A stretch of 64,000 nt of DNA from Anaerolineales bacterium (GTDB lineage Bacteria > Chloroflexota > Anaerolineae > Anaerolineales > Villigracilaceae): the NCBI GenBank assembly GCA_030018695.1, contig JASEHI010000002.1, positions 45,514 to 109,513 on the forward strand, read 5' to 3'. The position numbers and the translations under genes were made by a program. A model generated the notes under the pieces. It made no database searches, was not told the DNA's origin, and saw only the letters and a program-made list of their open reading frames with translations. This document shows positions 24,333 to 33,139 of the stretch, piece after piece; position 1 is the stretch's first letter; the number at the start of each line of letters is the position of its first letter.

Positions 24333-24725
24333 ATGGCAGAAATATTATTCAAAGAGTTGTCTTACGCCGTCGTCGGGGCGGCGATGGAGGTTCATCGGAC
24401 ATTGGGAGCGGGGTTCCTGGAAACCGTCTACCGGGCTGCGCTGGCTTATGAGTTGACCCTGCGGGGCATACCGTTCGAGGAACAAGTCCACCTTCCCGTC
24501 TACTACAAGGGACAACTCATCGGTGAATACATTGCCGATCTTGTCATTGACGGTAAGATCATCATCGAACTCAAAGCCATCACCGAAATCCACGATGCGC
24601 ACCGCGCGCAAGCAATCAATTATCTCGCCGCCACCGGTTTCGAGCTTGCCATCATCCTCAACTTCGGCGGGTCGAAACTCCAACAGGAAAGGCTTGTCCG
24701 CTTCAAATCATTCGAAAAGAAATAA
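24333..24725 (+). CDS. GxxExxY protein (PD-(D/E)XK nuclease-like superfamily)
   Basis: 130 residues with a strong 'aaggaggaagtcaa' site. The family motif GFLETVY (within 'HRTLGAGFLETVYRAAL') is present, plus the nuclease-like core 'EYIADLVIDGKIIIELKAI' with Asp and Glu-x-Lys in the right order, and 'QAINYLAATGFELAIILNFG'. Such genes are scattered in environmental genomes, often inside repeats; biological role is not established. Here it is enclosed on both sides by CGAAT repeat clusters, as if gene plus repeats form one unit. Confidence 0.9.
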   Translation: MAEILFKELSYAVVGAAMEVHRTLGAGFLETVYRAALAYELTLRGIPFEEQVHLPVYYKGQLIGEYIADLVIDGKIIIELKAITEIHDAHRAQAINYLAATGFELAIILNFGGSKLQQERLVRFKSFEKK

Positions 24726-24848
24726 ACCCTTCGATCCATTCGCGCAATTCGATGCAAATAACAATTCGAGGCATTCGCGCCATTCGATGCTGATCCACTT
24801 CGTTCAATTCGCGCCATTCGATGCAACAAAACCAATTCGAGGCATCCG
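24726..24848. repeat. CCATTCGCGCAATTCGATGC repeat cluster, right flank
   Basis: Variants of 'ccattcgcgcaattcgatgc' repeated about five times up to the GH1 start codon. It is complementary in wording to 24150-24312. Confidence 0.85.
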
Positions 24849-26288
24849 ATGCAAAAACTGACTTTTCCTAAGAACTTCGTTTGGGGCGTTGCCGCTTCCG
24901 CCTACCAGATCGAAGGCGCGTGGAACGAGGACGGCAAAGGCCAATCCATCTGGGACACGTTCAGCCACACACCCGGTAAAATCGCCAATGGCGAGACCGG
25001 CGACGTGTCTATTGACCATTATCACCGCTACAAGGATGACGTGGCGCGGATGGCCGAACTCGGCATCCCGACTTATCGTTTTTCAGTGGCCTGGCCGCGC
25101 ATCCTGCCCGAAGGGAGCGGCAAAGTCAACGCCAAAGGACTGGCCTTTTACGACCGTCTGGTGGATACGCTCTTGAAACACAAAATCGAGCCATACCTCT
25201 GCCTGTTCCATTGGGATCTGCCGCAGGTCTTGCAGGATAAGGGCGGTTGGCCGGAACGCGCGACCGCTTACCATTTTGCCGAGTACGCCCACATTGTTAC
25301 CGCGCGCTTGAGCGACCGCGTGGGCGTCATTATGACCCACAACGAACCCTGGGTGGCGGCGTTTGTCGGTCACTTCCTCGGCGACCACGCGCCCGGCAGC
25401 AAAGACCTGGGCGCGGCGATCAAAGCCCAGCATCACATTCTGCTCTCGCATGGATTGGCCGCGGAGGCCATCCGCGCCGAGGCCAGGCAGCCGGTCAAGA
25501 TTGGCATCACGCTCAACCTTAACCCCGTCCATCCAGCGACGGATTCAAAAAAAGACCGTGAGGCCGCCCAACGCGTGGACGCCATCATGAACCGCATCGT
25601 GCTCGACCCGCTGCTGAAAGGCACTTCGCCGATAGAGGAATTCGCGCTCGCCAAACTCCTGACCGGCAAAGTCATCCAGCCCGGCGATTTGGAAAAAATC
25701 CGTATGCTTGACCTGCTGGGCGTGAACTACTATTCGCGGGCGGTGATGAAACACTCCTCCAAAATTCCGGTGGTCAATGTAGAGCAGGTGCATCCCGCAG
25801 GCAACGAGTATTCGGGCATGTGGGAGATTTACCCGGAGGGGCTGCATGAATTGCTGATGCGGATTTGGAAGGATTATTTCACGCCCTCACCCTTCGACAG
25901 GCTCAGGGCAGCGCCCCCAGCCTCTTCGCGCAGCACCCCTTTGGGGCTCCCGAAAGGCAAGGGAGAGGGGGGGATGCCCGAAATCATGATCACCGAGAAC
26001 GGCGTCCCCGTGCCGGATGGACTTGACTTCGATGGCCGCATTCGCGACGAACGCCGCATCCGCTATCTGCAAAATCATATTGCACAAGTCCATCGCGCAA
26101 TTCAAGATGGCGTGCCGGTGAAGGGCTATTTCCACTGGTCGCTGATGGACAACTTCGAGTGGGCGTTGGGTTATGGTCAAAGGTTTGGGCTGGTGTATGT
26201 GGATTACAAAACGCTCAAGCGGACAGTAAAGGATAGCGGGAGGTGGTTTGCTAAAGTAATTGCTGAGAATGGGATGATAGTCGAATAG
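24849..26288 (+). CDS. Beta-glucosidase, glycoside hydrolase family 1
   Basis: 479 residues; hydrolyses terminal beta-linked glucose or galactose. Starts with 'LTFPKNFVWGVAASAYQIEGAWNEDGKG' (in parts), has the acid/base Glu166 in 'MTHNEPW', the nucleophile Glu383 in 'ITENG', and the late 'FHWSLMDNFEWALGYGQRFGLVYVDY'. No signal peptide, so cytoplasmic. About residues 346-375 ('PFDRLRAAPPASSRSTPLGL' and onward) are a repeat insertion that lengthens the loop just before the nucleophile strand. ATG lies immediately after the repeat cluster; no clear Shine-Dalgarno. Confidence 0.94.
   Translation: MQKLTFPKNFVWGVAASAYQIEGAWNEDGKGQSIWDTFSHTPGKIANGETGDVSIDHYHRYKDDVARMAELGIPTYRFSVAWPRILPEGSGKVNAKGLAFYDRLVDTLLKHKIEPYLCLFHWDLPQVLQDKGGWPERATAYHFAEYAHIVTARLSDRVGVIMTHNEPWVAAFVGHFLGDHAPGSKDLGAAIKAQHHILLSHGLAAEAIRAEARQPVKIGITLNLNPVHPATDSKKDREAAQRVDAIMNRIVLDPLLKGTSPIEEFALAKLLTGKVIQPGDLEKIRMLDLLGVNYYSRAVMKHSSKIPVVNVEQVHPAGNEYSGMWEIYPEGLHELLMRIWKDYFTPSPFDRLRAAPPASSRSTPLGLPKGKGEGGMPEIMITENGVPVPDGLDFDGRIRDERRIRYLQNHIAQVHRAIQDGVPVKGYFHWSLMDNFEWALGYGQRFGLVYVDYKTLKRTVKDSGRWFAKVIAENGMIVE
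25885..25975. repeat. CCCTTCGACAGGCTCAGGG repeat plus GC-rich palindrome in GH1
   Basis: 'cacccttcgacaggctcaggg' is a consensus copy of the dispersed family. It is followed by cctcttcgcgcagcacccctttggggctcccg and a G/A-rich tail. The insertion keeps the frame. Confidence 0.85.
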
Positions 26289-26385
26289 TCAGGTAGTCGG
26301 ATAGTCCAATTGGCGTCTTTGCGTCTAAGTACCACGAAGTGGCATGGCGGTAAACAAACACTACGTCTGGCAAATAAGGTGTCCC

Positions 26386-28920
26386 ATGAAAAAAATCGTC
26401 GCTCTACTTGTCTCCCTCTTTCTCCTCTTCTCCACCGTCACCCCGGCCGCGGCGGATGACAGTTTGCAAGTGTACTACGCCGGGCCGGACGGGAGCGTGA
26501 AGCAGGCGCTCGAACTGGCCGGGTTCACACTGGTCAGCGACCCCGCGCAGGCGGATGTATTCGTGCTCAACGGCGAAATTCCTGATTCACAGGCCATGAT
26601 GGCGCGGCTGGACGGCGGCGCGGGATTGGTGCTGATCCTCGGTCCAAACCTGATCTCCGCCGAGGTGGAAGCCTTGCTCGGCTTTCCAGTCTCGCTCGAA
26701 TTGCACGAAGATGCCGTCAGCCTGACCGCGCTGACAGGGATCTCTGACCCGCTGCTAAGCGAAATCATCTGGAACGGGGCGCCGCAGGTGCGCGAGCGTC
26801 ACGCGGTGATGACGCCTGTCTCCGCCCTCCAGCCTCTGGTCATTGGATATGAAGATAATTCCTGGATTCTGTGGAGCACAATCGGCGGCAAGGCTTTTAT
26901 CTTCAATGCCTTCCTGACCGACGATTTCAACCCGCAAATCCAGGAATGGGCTTATTACAACTATCTGATTTATCACCTGACCGTGCGCGCCTCCGGGCGG
27001 ACTCCGCTCTCGTTTGCCGATTATCCCGGCTCACCCGTCCCGCACGCCGCTGAACGGAATCTCCTGCTGGCGGTGATGGGACTGATGCTCGTCACCACCT
27101 TCGGGGCATTCTTCGTCATGCGGCGTTACAGCTTGAAACATCCCGAGGAGCTGGATAAAATCGTCTCGGACCGCAGCCGGTTCGAGGTCCGCGAAGCGAA
27201 GACGGAATGGGAGGAGGTTGGTTTCCATCGCCCGCTGGGTGGGTTTCTGGTCGCCTTGAGCATCGGCCTGGTCCTCTTTATCCCATTGATAATCTACCAG
27301 AATTTAATCCTGCCAACCTACATTTTGCCCTCGGCGCAGGCGCTCGGCATCTGGGGGCGCGTTGTCCAGTTTTTCAACCTGGCCTGGACGTTCTTCGACA
27401 TGGGCACGAGCATTGCGTTTATCAAGTATCTGTCCCAGTACCGCGTGCATGATCCTAAAAAAGGCATCCAGTACGGACAGGTGTTCGTCTGGTGGCAGAT
27501 ACTTTCTGGCGCGGTGCAGGTTACGCTGGTGGTGGGGCTGGCAAGCACGCTGGCGCCGCGCTCAGCCTATGCCCTCTACGCTTGGAGTGTCATCATTCAC
27601 GCGCTGATCCAGATCCCCGGCTGCTACCAGGTGATGCGCCACGCGCTGACCGGCTTCCAGCGGCTGGATTACTCGCGCTTCCTCGACATCGGCCTGAACG
27701 TGATTTTCCCGATGCTCGTGCAGCCCATCTTCGTCGGCGTGATGTTTTATTGGGGACGCACACACCCGGTCTTTGGCGGGGCGATGGGCGGACTGCTCGG
27801 CCTGGGGATGGCGGCTTACGCCGCCGAACTGCTGACCTTCGGCCTGGGCTTGTGGCTCTACCGCCGCGTCGGGTACAACGCCCGGATTTTGTTCCTGGCT
27901 CACTTCGACTGGCAGGTGGTCAAGACCAGTTTCCGTTTCGGCGTCTTCGAGATGCTCGGCTCGGCGGCCTGGTCATTTGGGCAGGCAATGGAGATCGCCA
28001 TCACGCAAGCCCGGCTGATCAACTACGCCGAAATCTGGGGCAACTGGGGCATGGCGCAGAATTTCATCTTTGCCTTCAACGTCACTCAGACGCTCAACGA
28101 TGGGGTGATGCCGGCCATTTCTGAGGCGTTTTCGAATGGCAAGCGCATCTTGAGCCAGTATTATTCGGTGATGGCGTATAAATATAACGGGCTGGTGAGC
28201 GCATTCCTGGCAGCGGTATTATTGGCAATCGCGCCGCGCTTTATCATCGGCTCGACCGGCGTGGAGTTCGAGCGCGCCGCCATCTACGTCATTCCGCTCA
28301 CCATCTGGGGTGCGGTGCAGTATCCCTCCTGGGTTGGCGATAACGTACAACTCGGCTCGAACAAACCCTATCTCAAATCCATCCTGGTTTTCTCCGAGCA
28401 AATCATCCGCTTGGTGCTGGCCTGGATTCTGCTCGCACGCTTCCAGGTCACTGCGCTGATCATTGCTTACTTCGTCGGGCTGTTTTCCAAAGGGATTGCA
28501 GCGTATATCATCAACCATAAAGTCTGCTACCCACAGCGCTTTTATCTCTGGCAGTCGCTCATCGCGCCGCTGCTGGCCGCGGCGGCGCATTACGGGCTGC
28601 TGTGGTGGGTCACCGGTTACATCTGGAAAGGCGACCAAATCACCAGCGTGCTGATCTTCTTCATCGCCGTGCTGCCCAGTTTCCCGGTCTACATGTTCCT
28701 CTACGGCTTGTTCGGCGGCTGGGACGAAGCCACGCTCACCGAACTACGAGACGCCGCAGCACTGACCGGCGGAGTCCGCTGGCTGGCGCGCTGGGGCATC
28801 TACGCGCCGACCGCGCTGGGAGCGCGCATCAGTCCATTGAATGGACGGTTTCCGATCACGATCCGCGCCGCGGCGATGGAGGAGGCGAGGCTTTTGACGG
28901 AGGAGAAGGTGAGGTTGTAG
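26386..28920 (+). CDS. Polytopic membrane protein, flippase/MATE-like, with secreted N-terminal domain
   Basis: 844 residues from ATG 26386; the upstream in-frame start at 26344 would bury the signal peptide. Residues 1-24 are a cleavable signal ('KKIVALLVSLFLLFSTVTPAAA'-like). Residues 25-225 form an exported domain with 'VLILGPNLI' and 'IGYEDNSWILWSTIGGKAFIFNAF'. A helix at about 228-248 is followed by twelve or so hydrophobic helices from residue 285 on. Blocks such as 'SFRFGVFEMLGSAAWSFGQAMEI', 'TQTLNDGVMPAISEAFSNGKR' and 'VQLGSNKPYLKSILVFSEQI' recall Wzx/MurJ-type lipid-linked sugar flippases. Substrate unknown. No neighbouring glycan operon. Confidence 0.65.
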   Translation: MKKIVALLVSLFLLFSTVTPAAADDSLQVYYAGPDGSVKQALELAGFTLVSDPAQADVFVLNGEIPDSQAMMARLDGGAGLVLILGPNLISAEVEALLGFPVSLELHEDAVSLTALTGISDPLLSEIIWNGAPQVRERHAVMTPVSALQPLVIGYEDNSWILWSTIGGKAFIFNAFLTDDFNPQIQEWAYYNYLIYHLTVRASGRTPLSFADYPGSPVPHAAERNLLLAVMGLMLVTTFGAFFVMRRYSLKHPEELDKIVSDRSRFEVREAKTEWEEVGFHRPLGGFLVALSIGLVLFIPLIIYQNLILPTYILPSAQALGIWGRVVQFFNLAWTFFDMGTSIAFIKYLSQYRVHDPKKGIQYGQVFVWWQILSGAVQVTLVVGLASTLAPRSAYALYAWSVIIHALIQIPGCYQVMRHALTGFQRLDYSRFLDIGLNVIFPMLVQPIFVGVMFYWGRTHPVFGGAMGGLLGLGMAAYAAELLTFGLGLWLYRRVGYNARILFLAHFDWQVVKTSFRFGVFEMLGSAAWSFGQAMEIAITQARLINYAEIWGNWGMAQNFIFAFNVTQTLNDGVMPAISEAFSNGKRILSQYYSVMAYKYNGLVSAFLAAVLLAIAPRFIIGSTGVEFERAAIYVIPLTIWGAVQYPSWVGDNVQLGSNKPYLKSILVFSEQIIRLVLAWILLARFQVTALIIAYFVGLFSKGIAAYIINHKVCYPQRFYLWQSLIAPLLAAAAHYGLLWWVTGYIWKGDQITSVLIFFIAVLPSFPVYMFLYGLFGGWDEATLTELRDAAALTGGVRWLARWGIYAPTALGARISPLNGRFPITIRAAAMEEARLLTEEKVRL

Positions 28921-28929
28921 CAGGGCGGC

Positions 28930-28958
28930 TTGACAGGGTACATATTCCGTCTTACAAT
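28930..28958 (+). promoter_or_regulatory. Near-consensus sigma70 promoter of vapBC
   Basis: TTGACA (28930-28935), 17-bp spacer, TACAAT (28953-28958). A CTTAC...GTAAG inverted pair (28951 to 28974) spans the -10 box and likely start site and could be the VapB(C) operator. Confidence 0.78.
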
Positions 28959-28994
28959 ATTGCTTGAAAGTAAGATAAAGACGAGGAGGCCAAC

Positions 28995-29225
28995 ATGCTT
29001 ATCAAACTATCCTCAAAGGGACAACTTGTCATTCCCAAGTCCATTCGGGAGGCACTTCGCCTTAATTCGGGAAACCAAATGCGAGTGCGGATTGCGGACG
29101 GACGGATCATTCTGGAGCCCATCCCGGGTAAGGATTTGATCCAGTCGTTGCACGGTAAGTATGCTGGGAATGATCTTCTCAAAGAATTGGAAAACGAACA
29201 CAGACAGGAGATAGCCCGTGACTGA
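28995..29225 (+). CDS. vapB: AbrB/MazE-type antitoxin of a VapBC module
   Basis: 76 residues with 'gaggaggccaac' upstream. The swapped-hairpin AbrB domain is obvious: 'MLIKLSSKGQLVIPKSIREAL' in parts, 'GNQMRVRIADGRIILEPI'. The C-terminal tail ('LKELENEHRQEIARD') should wrap the toxin. The last 8 bp overlap the PIN toxin start, so toxin and antitoxin are co-translated. Confidence 0.92.
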   Translation: MLIKLSSKGQLVIPKSIREALRLNSGNQMRVRIADGRIILEPIPGKDLIQSLHGKYAGNDLLKELENEHRQEIARD

Positions 29226-29628
29226 CGCGTTCGTGCTGGATGCCTGGGCGCTGCTGGCTTTCCTGCAAGGGGAAGAGCCAGCCGCCTCGCGCGTCAAGGG
29301 TCTGCTCCAGGAAGCGCGGAACGAGAAAGTTATCCTGTATGTCTCGATCCTCAACCTGGGCGAAGTCTATTATCGAATTGGCAAAACCAGAGGACAAAAC
29401 GAGGCCGATGCGCTCGTTGAAGAGCTGCAACTTCTTCCCCTGATAATCCTTCCGGCCAGCAATGAAGCCGTCATGGCTGCCGCGCGGCTGAAAATAAGAT
29501 ATTCCATTTCGTATGCCGATGCCTTTGCTGCCTCTGCCACCCTACAACATGGCGCAATACTGCTGACTGGCGATCCCGAACTGCTTGAATTGTCGGGTAA
29601 GTTCCCACTCGAAAAGCTTCAGCGATAG
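29218..29628 (+). CDS. vapC: PIN-domain toxin VapC
   Basis: 136 residues; a Mg-dependent endoribonuclease. Acidic active-site residues are in place: Asp in 'FVLDAWALLAFL', Glu in 'NLGEVYYRIG', Asp in 'ISYADAFAASATL' and Asp in 'LLTGDPELLEL'. Family members cut tRNA or rRNA when the antitoxin is lost. The gene ends in a hairpin repeat. Confidence 0.92.
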   Translation: MTDAFVLDAWALLAFLQGEEPAASRVKGLLQEARNEKVILYVSILNLGEVYYRIGKTRGQNEADALVEELQLLPLIILPASNEAVMAAARLKIRYSISYADAFAASATLQHGAILLTGDPELLELSGKFPLEKLQR

Positions 29629-29690
29629 AGCACTGGACTGGAAGTCCAGTGCTACGTCTGCGAAGTCGGCTGAAGCCGACTCCATCCCCC
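29629..29690. repeat. Two adjacent palindromic repeats after vapC
   Basis: GCACTGGACT-GG-AAGTCCAGTGC-type palindrome (29633-29654) and GAAGTCGGCT-GAAGCCGACTcc (29660-29683). Both look like dispersed palindromic units rather than a classic terminator, since no T-run follows. 29691-29788 holds nothing recognised. Confidence 0.75.
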
Positions 29691-29788
29691 TTTCGCGATG
29701 CTGAAAATCTTCGCGACCTTCGCTTCTCTCGCCCCCGTTCTTTGTGGGTCGCGGTAATTATATGGTAGGAATGTTAACTCTCCCCTAC

Positions 29789-29817
29789 TTGTGTTTTCTC
29801 GCACAGAAATATACAAT
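29789..29817 (+). promoter_or_regulatory. Sigma70-type promoter
   Basis: TTGTGT (29789-29794), 17-bp spacer, TACAAT (29812-29817), 45 bp before the ATPase start at 29863. Confidence 0.6.
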
Positions 29818-29862
29818 ATAGCATATCTGTCTCCTCGCTCCTGGTTCAGGAAGGGATGGCTT

Positions 29863-31692
29863 ATGACCGAAATGGTGAATCCGTATATCGCTGGCGCACC
29901 CGTAGTCGAAACCCGCATGTTCTTCGGCCGCGAAGACGTATTCGACTGGACCCAGAACAGCCTGACCGGGCAATATGCCGACCATACCCTGGTCATTCAC
30001 GGCCAGCGCCGGGTGGGGAAAACGTCGGTTCTCAAGCAACTAGGCAATCGCCTGCCGGAGAAATACATCCCGGTCTTTTTTGATTTACAGGGACGCACGC
30101 ACACCACGCTCGACCGCTTCCTGTGGTGGCTGGCGCGCGAGATCGTGCGCGTGCTCAAACAGGAGCGCGGCATCGAAATCCCCGTCCCTGAAAAAGAAGA
30201 CTTCACCGCCGACCTCGAATATTTCGAGAATAAATTCCTGTCAGGCCTGCGTCCGATTTTGGGGGACAACACGCTCCTGCTCACCTTCGACGAATTCGAC
30301 AACCTGGAAGAAAGCGAAGTCAAAAAGGAACTCGCCCGCCCTCTCGTTGATTACCTGCGCCGCTTGATGGGCGAGGCGGGGATGAGTTTCATTTTCTCCA
30401 TCGGCTCCTCGGGGCGCAAACTCGAAAACATGCAGGCCTCCTACACCGAATTTTTCAAGACCGCGCTGTATAAAAAAATCAGTTTTCTTTCGCGCGACCA
30501 GACCAGCCATCTCGTCGCCAAGCCCGTCGAAGGCGTGCTGGAATACGAACGCCCCGCGGTGGACATGATCTTCGAGACCGCGTTCGGACATCCGTACTTC
30601 ACGCAGTTGATGTGCCACGAACTTTTTGCGCGCTGCCAGCGCACCGAACAGCGCAAGATCGCCAAGGTTGATGTCGAATCCGTCCTCGACTCGCCGGGAC
30701 TCTTCTATGCAATCGCATTTTCACCGAATACTGTATTTGCCTCAGGGATGGTGGGTACTACTTTTTATGTTTCGCAGGATGGCGGTTACACGTGGATCGA
30801 ACGAACAAACGGCTTGGGAGCATTTGCGTTCAACCTGCACGTTCCCCGCCGCAGCGATGGACCCTGGTATATCGATGGAGAAGGTGGGATCTTTCGAACC
30901 ACAGATGAGGGAAAAACATGGACTCTCATTGACAAACAAAGTTACTACCTGGCTGGAGAGAATGGTGACACTTTATATCGTATGGGGGGTGTTTACAACC
31001 TGCTGCGATCACGGGATGGAGGAGAGACATGGCAGAGCATGGCTTTACCGCCTCCAAATGCATCGGGAATTGGTGTCTCGGGAATTGGGACGATATGCCA
31101 ACAAACAAATACTGTATTTGCACTCTTTCCAGATGGATACTATCTCTCCACGGATGGAGGAGAAACCTGGGATTCATCATCTGTAAATGCATGGGCTCAA
31201 ATGCAGTTTAATAACTGGTCATTTCTAGAACTCTATTCGGATGCCACCTGCCAGCAACTTTATGTTCTTGATGCTGGCGATAAGATTTTAAATTCCCAAG
31301 ATGGTGGCGAGAATTGGGCAGCTTGTACACCAATGGAAACATTTTCACCAAACACCTTGACACTCGATCCGTATGGTAGCCCAAGAATAATTGTGGGTAC
31401 CATGGGAGGTGGTATTTTTATTAGCACGGATGGATGCCAATCATGGAAAAAAAGAAACACTGGCCTCGGCAGTCTGTTCGTCAATGCAGTGGCCATTGAT
31501 CCAAATAACACCGATACCCTCTACGCAGGTACGGACGGCGGGGCTTATATCTCCTTCGACGGCGGCCAGACTTGGAACGAGATCAACGACGGCCTGCTCG
31601 GCGCGACGGTGGTCTACTCGATTGTGGTGGACAAGGACAGCAACGTCTACGCCGCCACTCCCTACGGCATCTTCAAACTCGAAAGCCGCTAA
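29863..31692 (+). CDS. STAND-type ATPase fused to a BNR/Ycf48-like beta-propeller (chimera)
   Basis: 609 residues from ATG 29863 ('ggaagggatggctt' upstream). Residues 1-285 are a P-loop ATPase: 'NPYIAGAPVVETRMFFGRED', Walker A 'GQRRVGKTS', Walker B 'LLLTFDEFDN', 'FIFSIGSSGRKLENM', 'GHPYFTQLMCHELFARC'. At about residue 285, after 'KVDVESVLDSPG', where family members continue into a helical/winged-helix region, the sequence switches to a propeller with repeated 'S.DGG.TW' motifs (YVSQDGGYTW, RTTDEGKTW, RSRDGGETW, LSTDGGETW, NSQDGGENW, ISTDGCQSW, ISFDGGQTW: seven blades). DNA for blades 1-6 (about 30712-31500) is clearly AT-richer than both ends. Looks like recombination. ATPase sensor or regulatory role inferred only. 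Confidence 0.8.
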   Translation: MTEMVNPYIAGAPVVETRMFFGREDVFDWTQNSLTGQYADHTLVIHGQRRVGKTSVLKQLGNRLPEKYIPVFFDLQGRTHTTLDRFLWWLAREIVRVLKQERGIEIPVPEKEDFTADLEYFENKFLSGLRPILGDNTLLLTFDEFDNLEESEVKKELARPLVDYLRRLMGEAGMSFIFSIGSSGRKLENMQASYTEFFKTALYKKISFLSRDQTSHLVAKPVEGVLEYERPAVDMIFETAFGHPYFTQLMCHELFARCQRTEQRKIAKVDVESVLDSPGLFYAIAFSPNTVFASGMVGTTFYVSQDGGYTWIERTNGLGAFAFNLHVPRRSDGPWYIDGEGGIFRTTDEGKTWTLIDKQSYYLAGENGDTLYRMGGVYNLLRSRDGGETWQSMALPPPNASGIGVSGIGTICQQTNTVFALFPDGYYLSTDGGETWDSSSVNAWAQMQFNNWSFLELYSDATCQQLYVLDAGDKILNSQDGGENWAACTPMETFSPNTLTLDPYGSPRIIVGTMGGGIFISTDGCQSWKKRNTGLGSLFVNAVAIDPNNTDTLYAGTDGGAYISFDGGQTWNEINDGLLGATVVYSIVVDKDSNVYAATPYGIFKLESR

Positions 31693-31785
31693 CACTTACC
31701 AACCACCAATTACCATTTACCAATTACCACGCACCACGGGTCTCGATACGCAAAGAACGCTACTCGACCATCGAACACGGAGCAG
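31693..31785. repeat. TTACCAATTACCA words and GGTCTCGATACGC...GCTACTCGACC repeat
   Basis: The gap between two ATPase genes holds tandem 'accaattaccatttaccaattaccacgcacc' words, then a 'gggtctcgatacgcaaagaacgctactcgacc' unit. The latter resembles a widespread class of short repeats reading CTCGATACG...CTACTCGACC. Confidence 0.7.
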
Positions 31786-31787
31786 GC

Positions 31788-33074
31788 ATGAACCCCTTCA
31801 CCTTCGGCAACCCGATCAAAGACCCCGCCCGCTTCTACGGGCGTAAGGCGGAGATCCGCCAGATCGTCAACCGCCTGCTTTCCTCGGCGCACGAAAGCAC
31901 CTCCATCATCGGCGAGCGGCGCATCGGGAAGACCTCGCTGCTCTACCACCTCGCCCACCCCGAGGTCAGCGCGCGGCTCGGACTTACCTCGGACAAATTC
32001 TGTCTCGTCTATATTGACTTCCAGGGGTTGACCGACATCACACCGCAACGCTTCTGGCAGCGCGTGCTCAAAAAGATGTCCCGTTCGGTCTGCAACGAGA
32101 GCCTGAAACCGTCCATCGAGAAGTTGAGCGAACGGGATGAGTTCGATTTGTTCGACCTCGAAGACCTGTTCCAGGCCTCGCAAGACAAAGGCTTGACTAC
32201 CGTTCTGATGATGGACGAGTTCGAATACGTCACCCAGAATCCCAACTTCAAAGGCGATTTCTTCGGTGGACTGCGCGCCCTCGCTATCCATCACGGGGTC
32301 GCGCTGCTCCCCGCCACCCGCCGCGAACTGGTGGACTTGTGCCACTCGGACGAGATCAAAGGCTCGCCCTTCTTCAACATCTTCGCCAACGTGGTGCTGC
32401 GCCCCTTCTCCCAGGCGGAAGTTGCAGGGTTGATCGCCGGTTATACCGGCGACAGCCCGAATGCTTTCACGGCGGAAGAAAGCGCCATCGTGCAAAACCT
32501 GGGAGGCGGTTATCCCTTCTTCGTCCAGGCGGCGGGACACTACATGGTGGAAGGGAAATTACATGGCCTGGGTGGAGAAGCATTGGTGCGCTTCGTCACC
32601 GATAATTTCGACCAGCAGGCCGATCCCCACTACACCTACATGTGGTCGCATTGTTCCGAGTCCGAAAAGATCACCCTGCTGGTGCTCCTGACCCTCAGCC
32701 TGCAAAAGGCCTCCAAAAAGACCCTTCCCAACCTGGAAAACCTGACCAAGCTGCGCGCCCGCGCCCCGCAGGACCTGGTCACAATGGGCAAGCGCGGCCT
32801 GGTCGTGGAACAGGAGGGCCTCTTCGCCATCTTCTCCGCCTCCATCGTACGCTGGATCAGGAAGGAGATCCTGGCCGCGCCGGGCGAGGAGGAAACCAAA
32901 TCCAGCGCGGATGAATGGGTCAAATCCGGCGGGCAAAAAGATGTCGAGGCCTCCACCAGCGTACTGCCAAAATTCAAAAAGAAATACTGGCCGGTCATGG
33001 CAAATGTGGCCAAGGAACTGTCGTTCGAATTCGCCGCCGCGGGTGCGCTGGAATTGATCAAGGTGCTGATGTAA
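31788..33074 (+). CDS. STAND-type AAA ATPase
   Basis: 428 residues from ATG 31788; the longer in-frame start lies in the previous gene and in repeats. 'NPFTFGNPIKDPARFYGRKAEIRQI' is the entry, Walker A is 'GERRIGKTS', Walker B 'TVLMMDEFEYV', sensor-like 'GVALLPATRRELVDL', then 'GGGYPFFVQAAGHYM' and a winged-helix-like part with 'GLVVEQEGLFAIFSASIVRWI'. The last 60 residues are linker plus a hydrophobic helix. It is a paralogue of the N-terminal part of the preceding gene. Such ATPases in Chloroflexota are of unknown function; signalling or defence roles are possible but not shown. Confidence 0.82.
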   Translation: MNPFTFGNPIKDPARFYGRKAEIRQIVNRLLSSAHESTSIIGERRIGKTSLLYHLAHPEVSARLGLTSDKFCLVYIDFQGLTDITPQRFWQRVLKKMSRSVCNESLKPSIEKLSERDEFDLFDLEDLFQASQDKGLTTVLMMDEFEYVTQNPNFKGDFFGGLRALAIHHGVALLPATRRELVDLCHSDEIKGSPFFNIFANVVLRPFSQAEVAGLIAGYTGDSPNAFTAEESAIVQNLGGGYPFFVQAAGHYMVEGKLHGLGGEALVRFVTDNFDQQADPHYTYMWSHCSESEKITLLVLLTLSLQKASKKTLPNLENLTKLRARAPQDLVTMGKRGLVVEQEGLFAIFSASIVRWIRKEILAAPGEEETKSSADEWVKSGGQKDVEASTSVLPKFKKKYWPVMANVAKELSFEFAAAGALELIKVLM

Positions 33075-33095
33075 AAAAGTGATTTTACGTTTCCC

Positions 33096-33134
33096 ACACC
33101 TGACACCTGACACCTGACACCTGACACTGAAGCA
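33096..33134. repeat. CACCTGA tandem repeat
   Basis: 'acacctgacacctgacacctgacacctgacactga': five copies of a 7-bp word just before the mannosidase start. Confidence 0.85.
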
Positions 33135-33139
33135 CACTC

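Noticed and set aside
33096..33134. CACCTGA x5 as a possible CRISPR or iteron array
   Set aside because: Units are only 7 bp with no spacers; same style as other short-word repeats here. No DnaA box or replication gene nearby.
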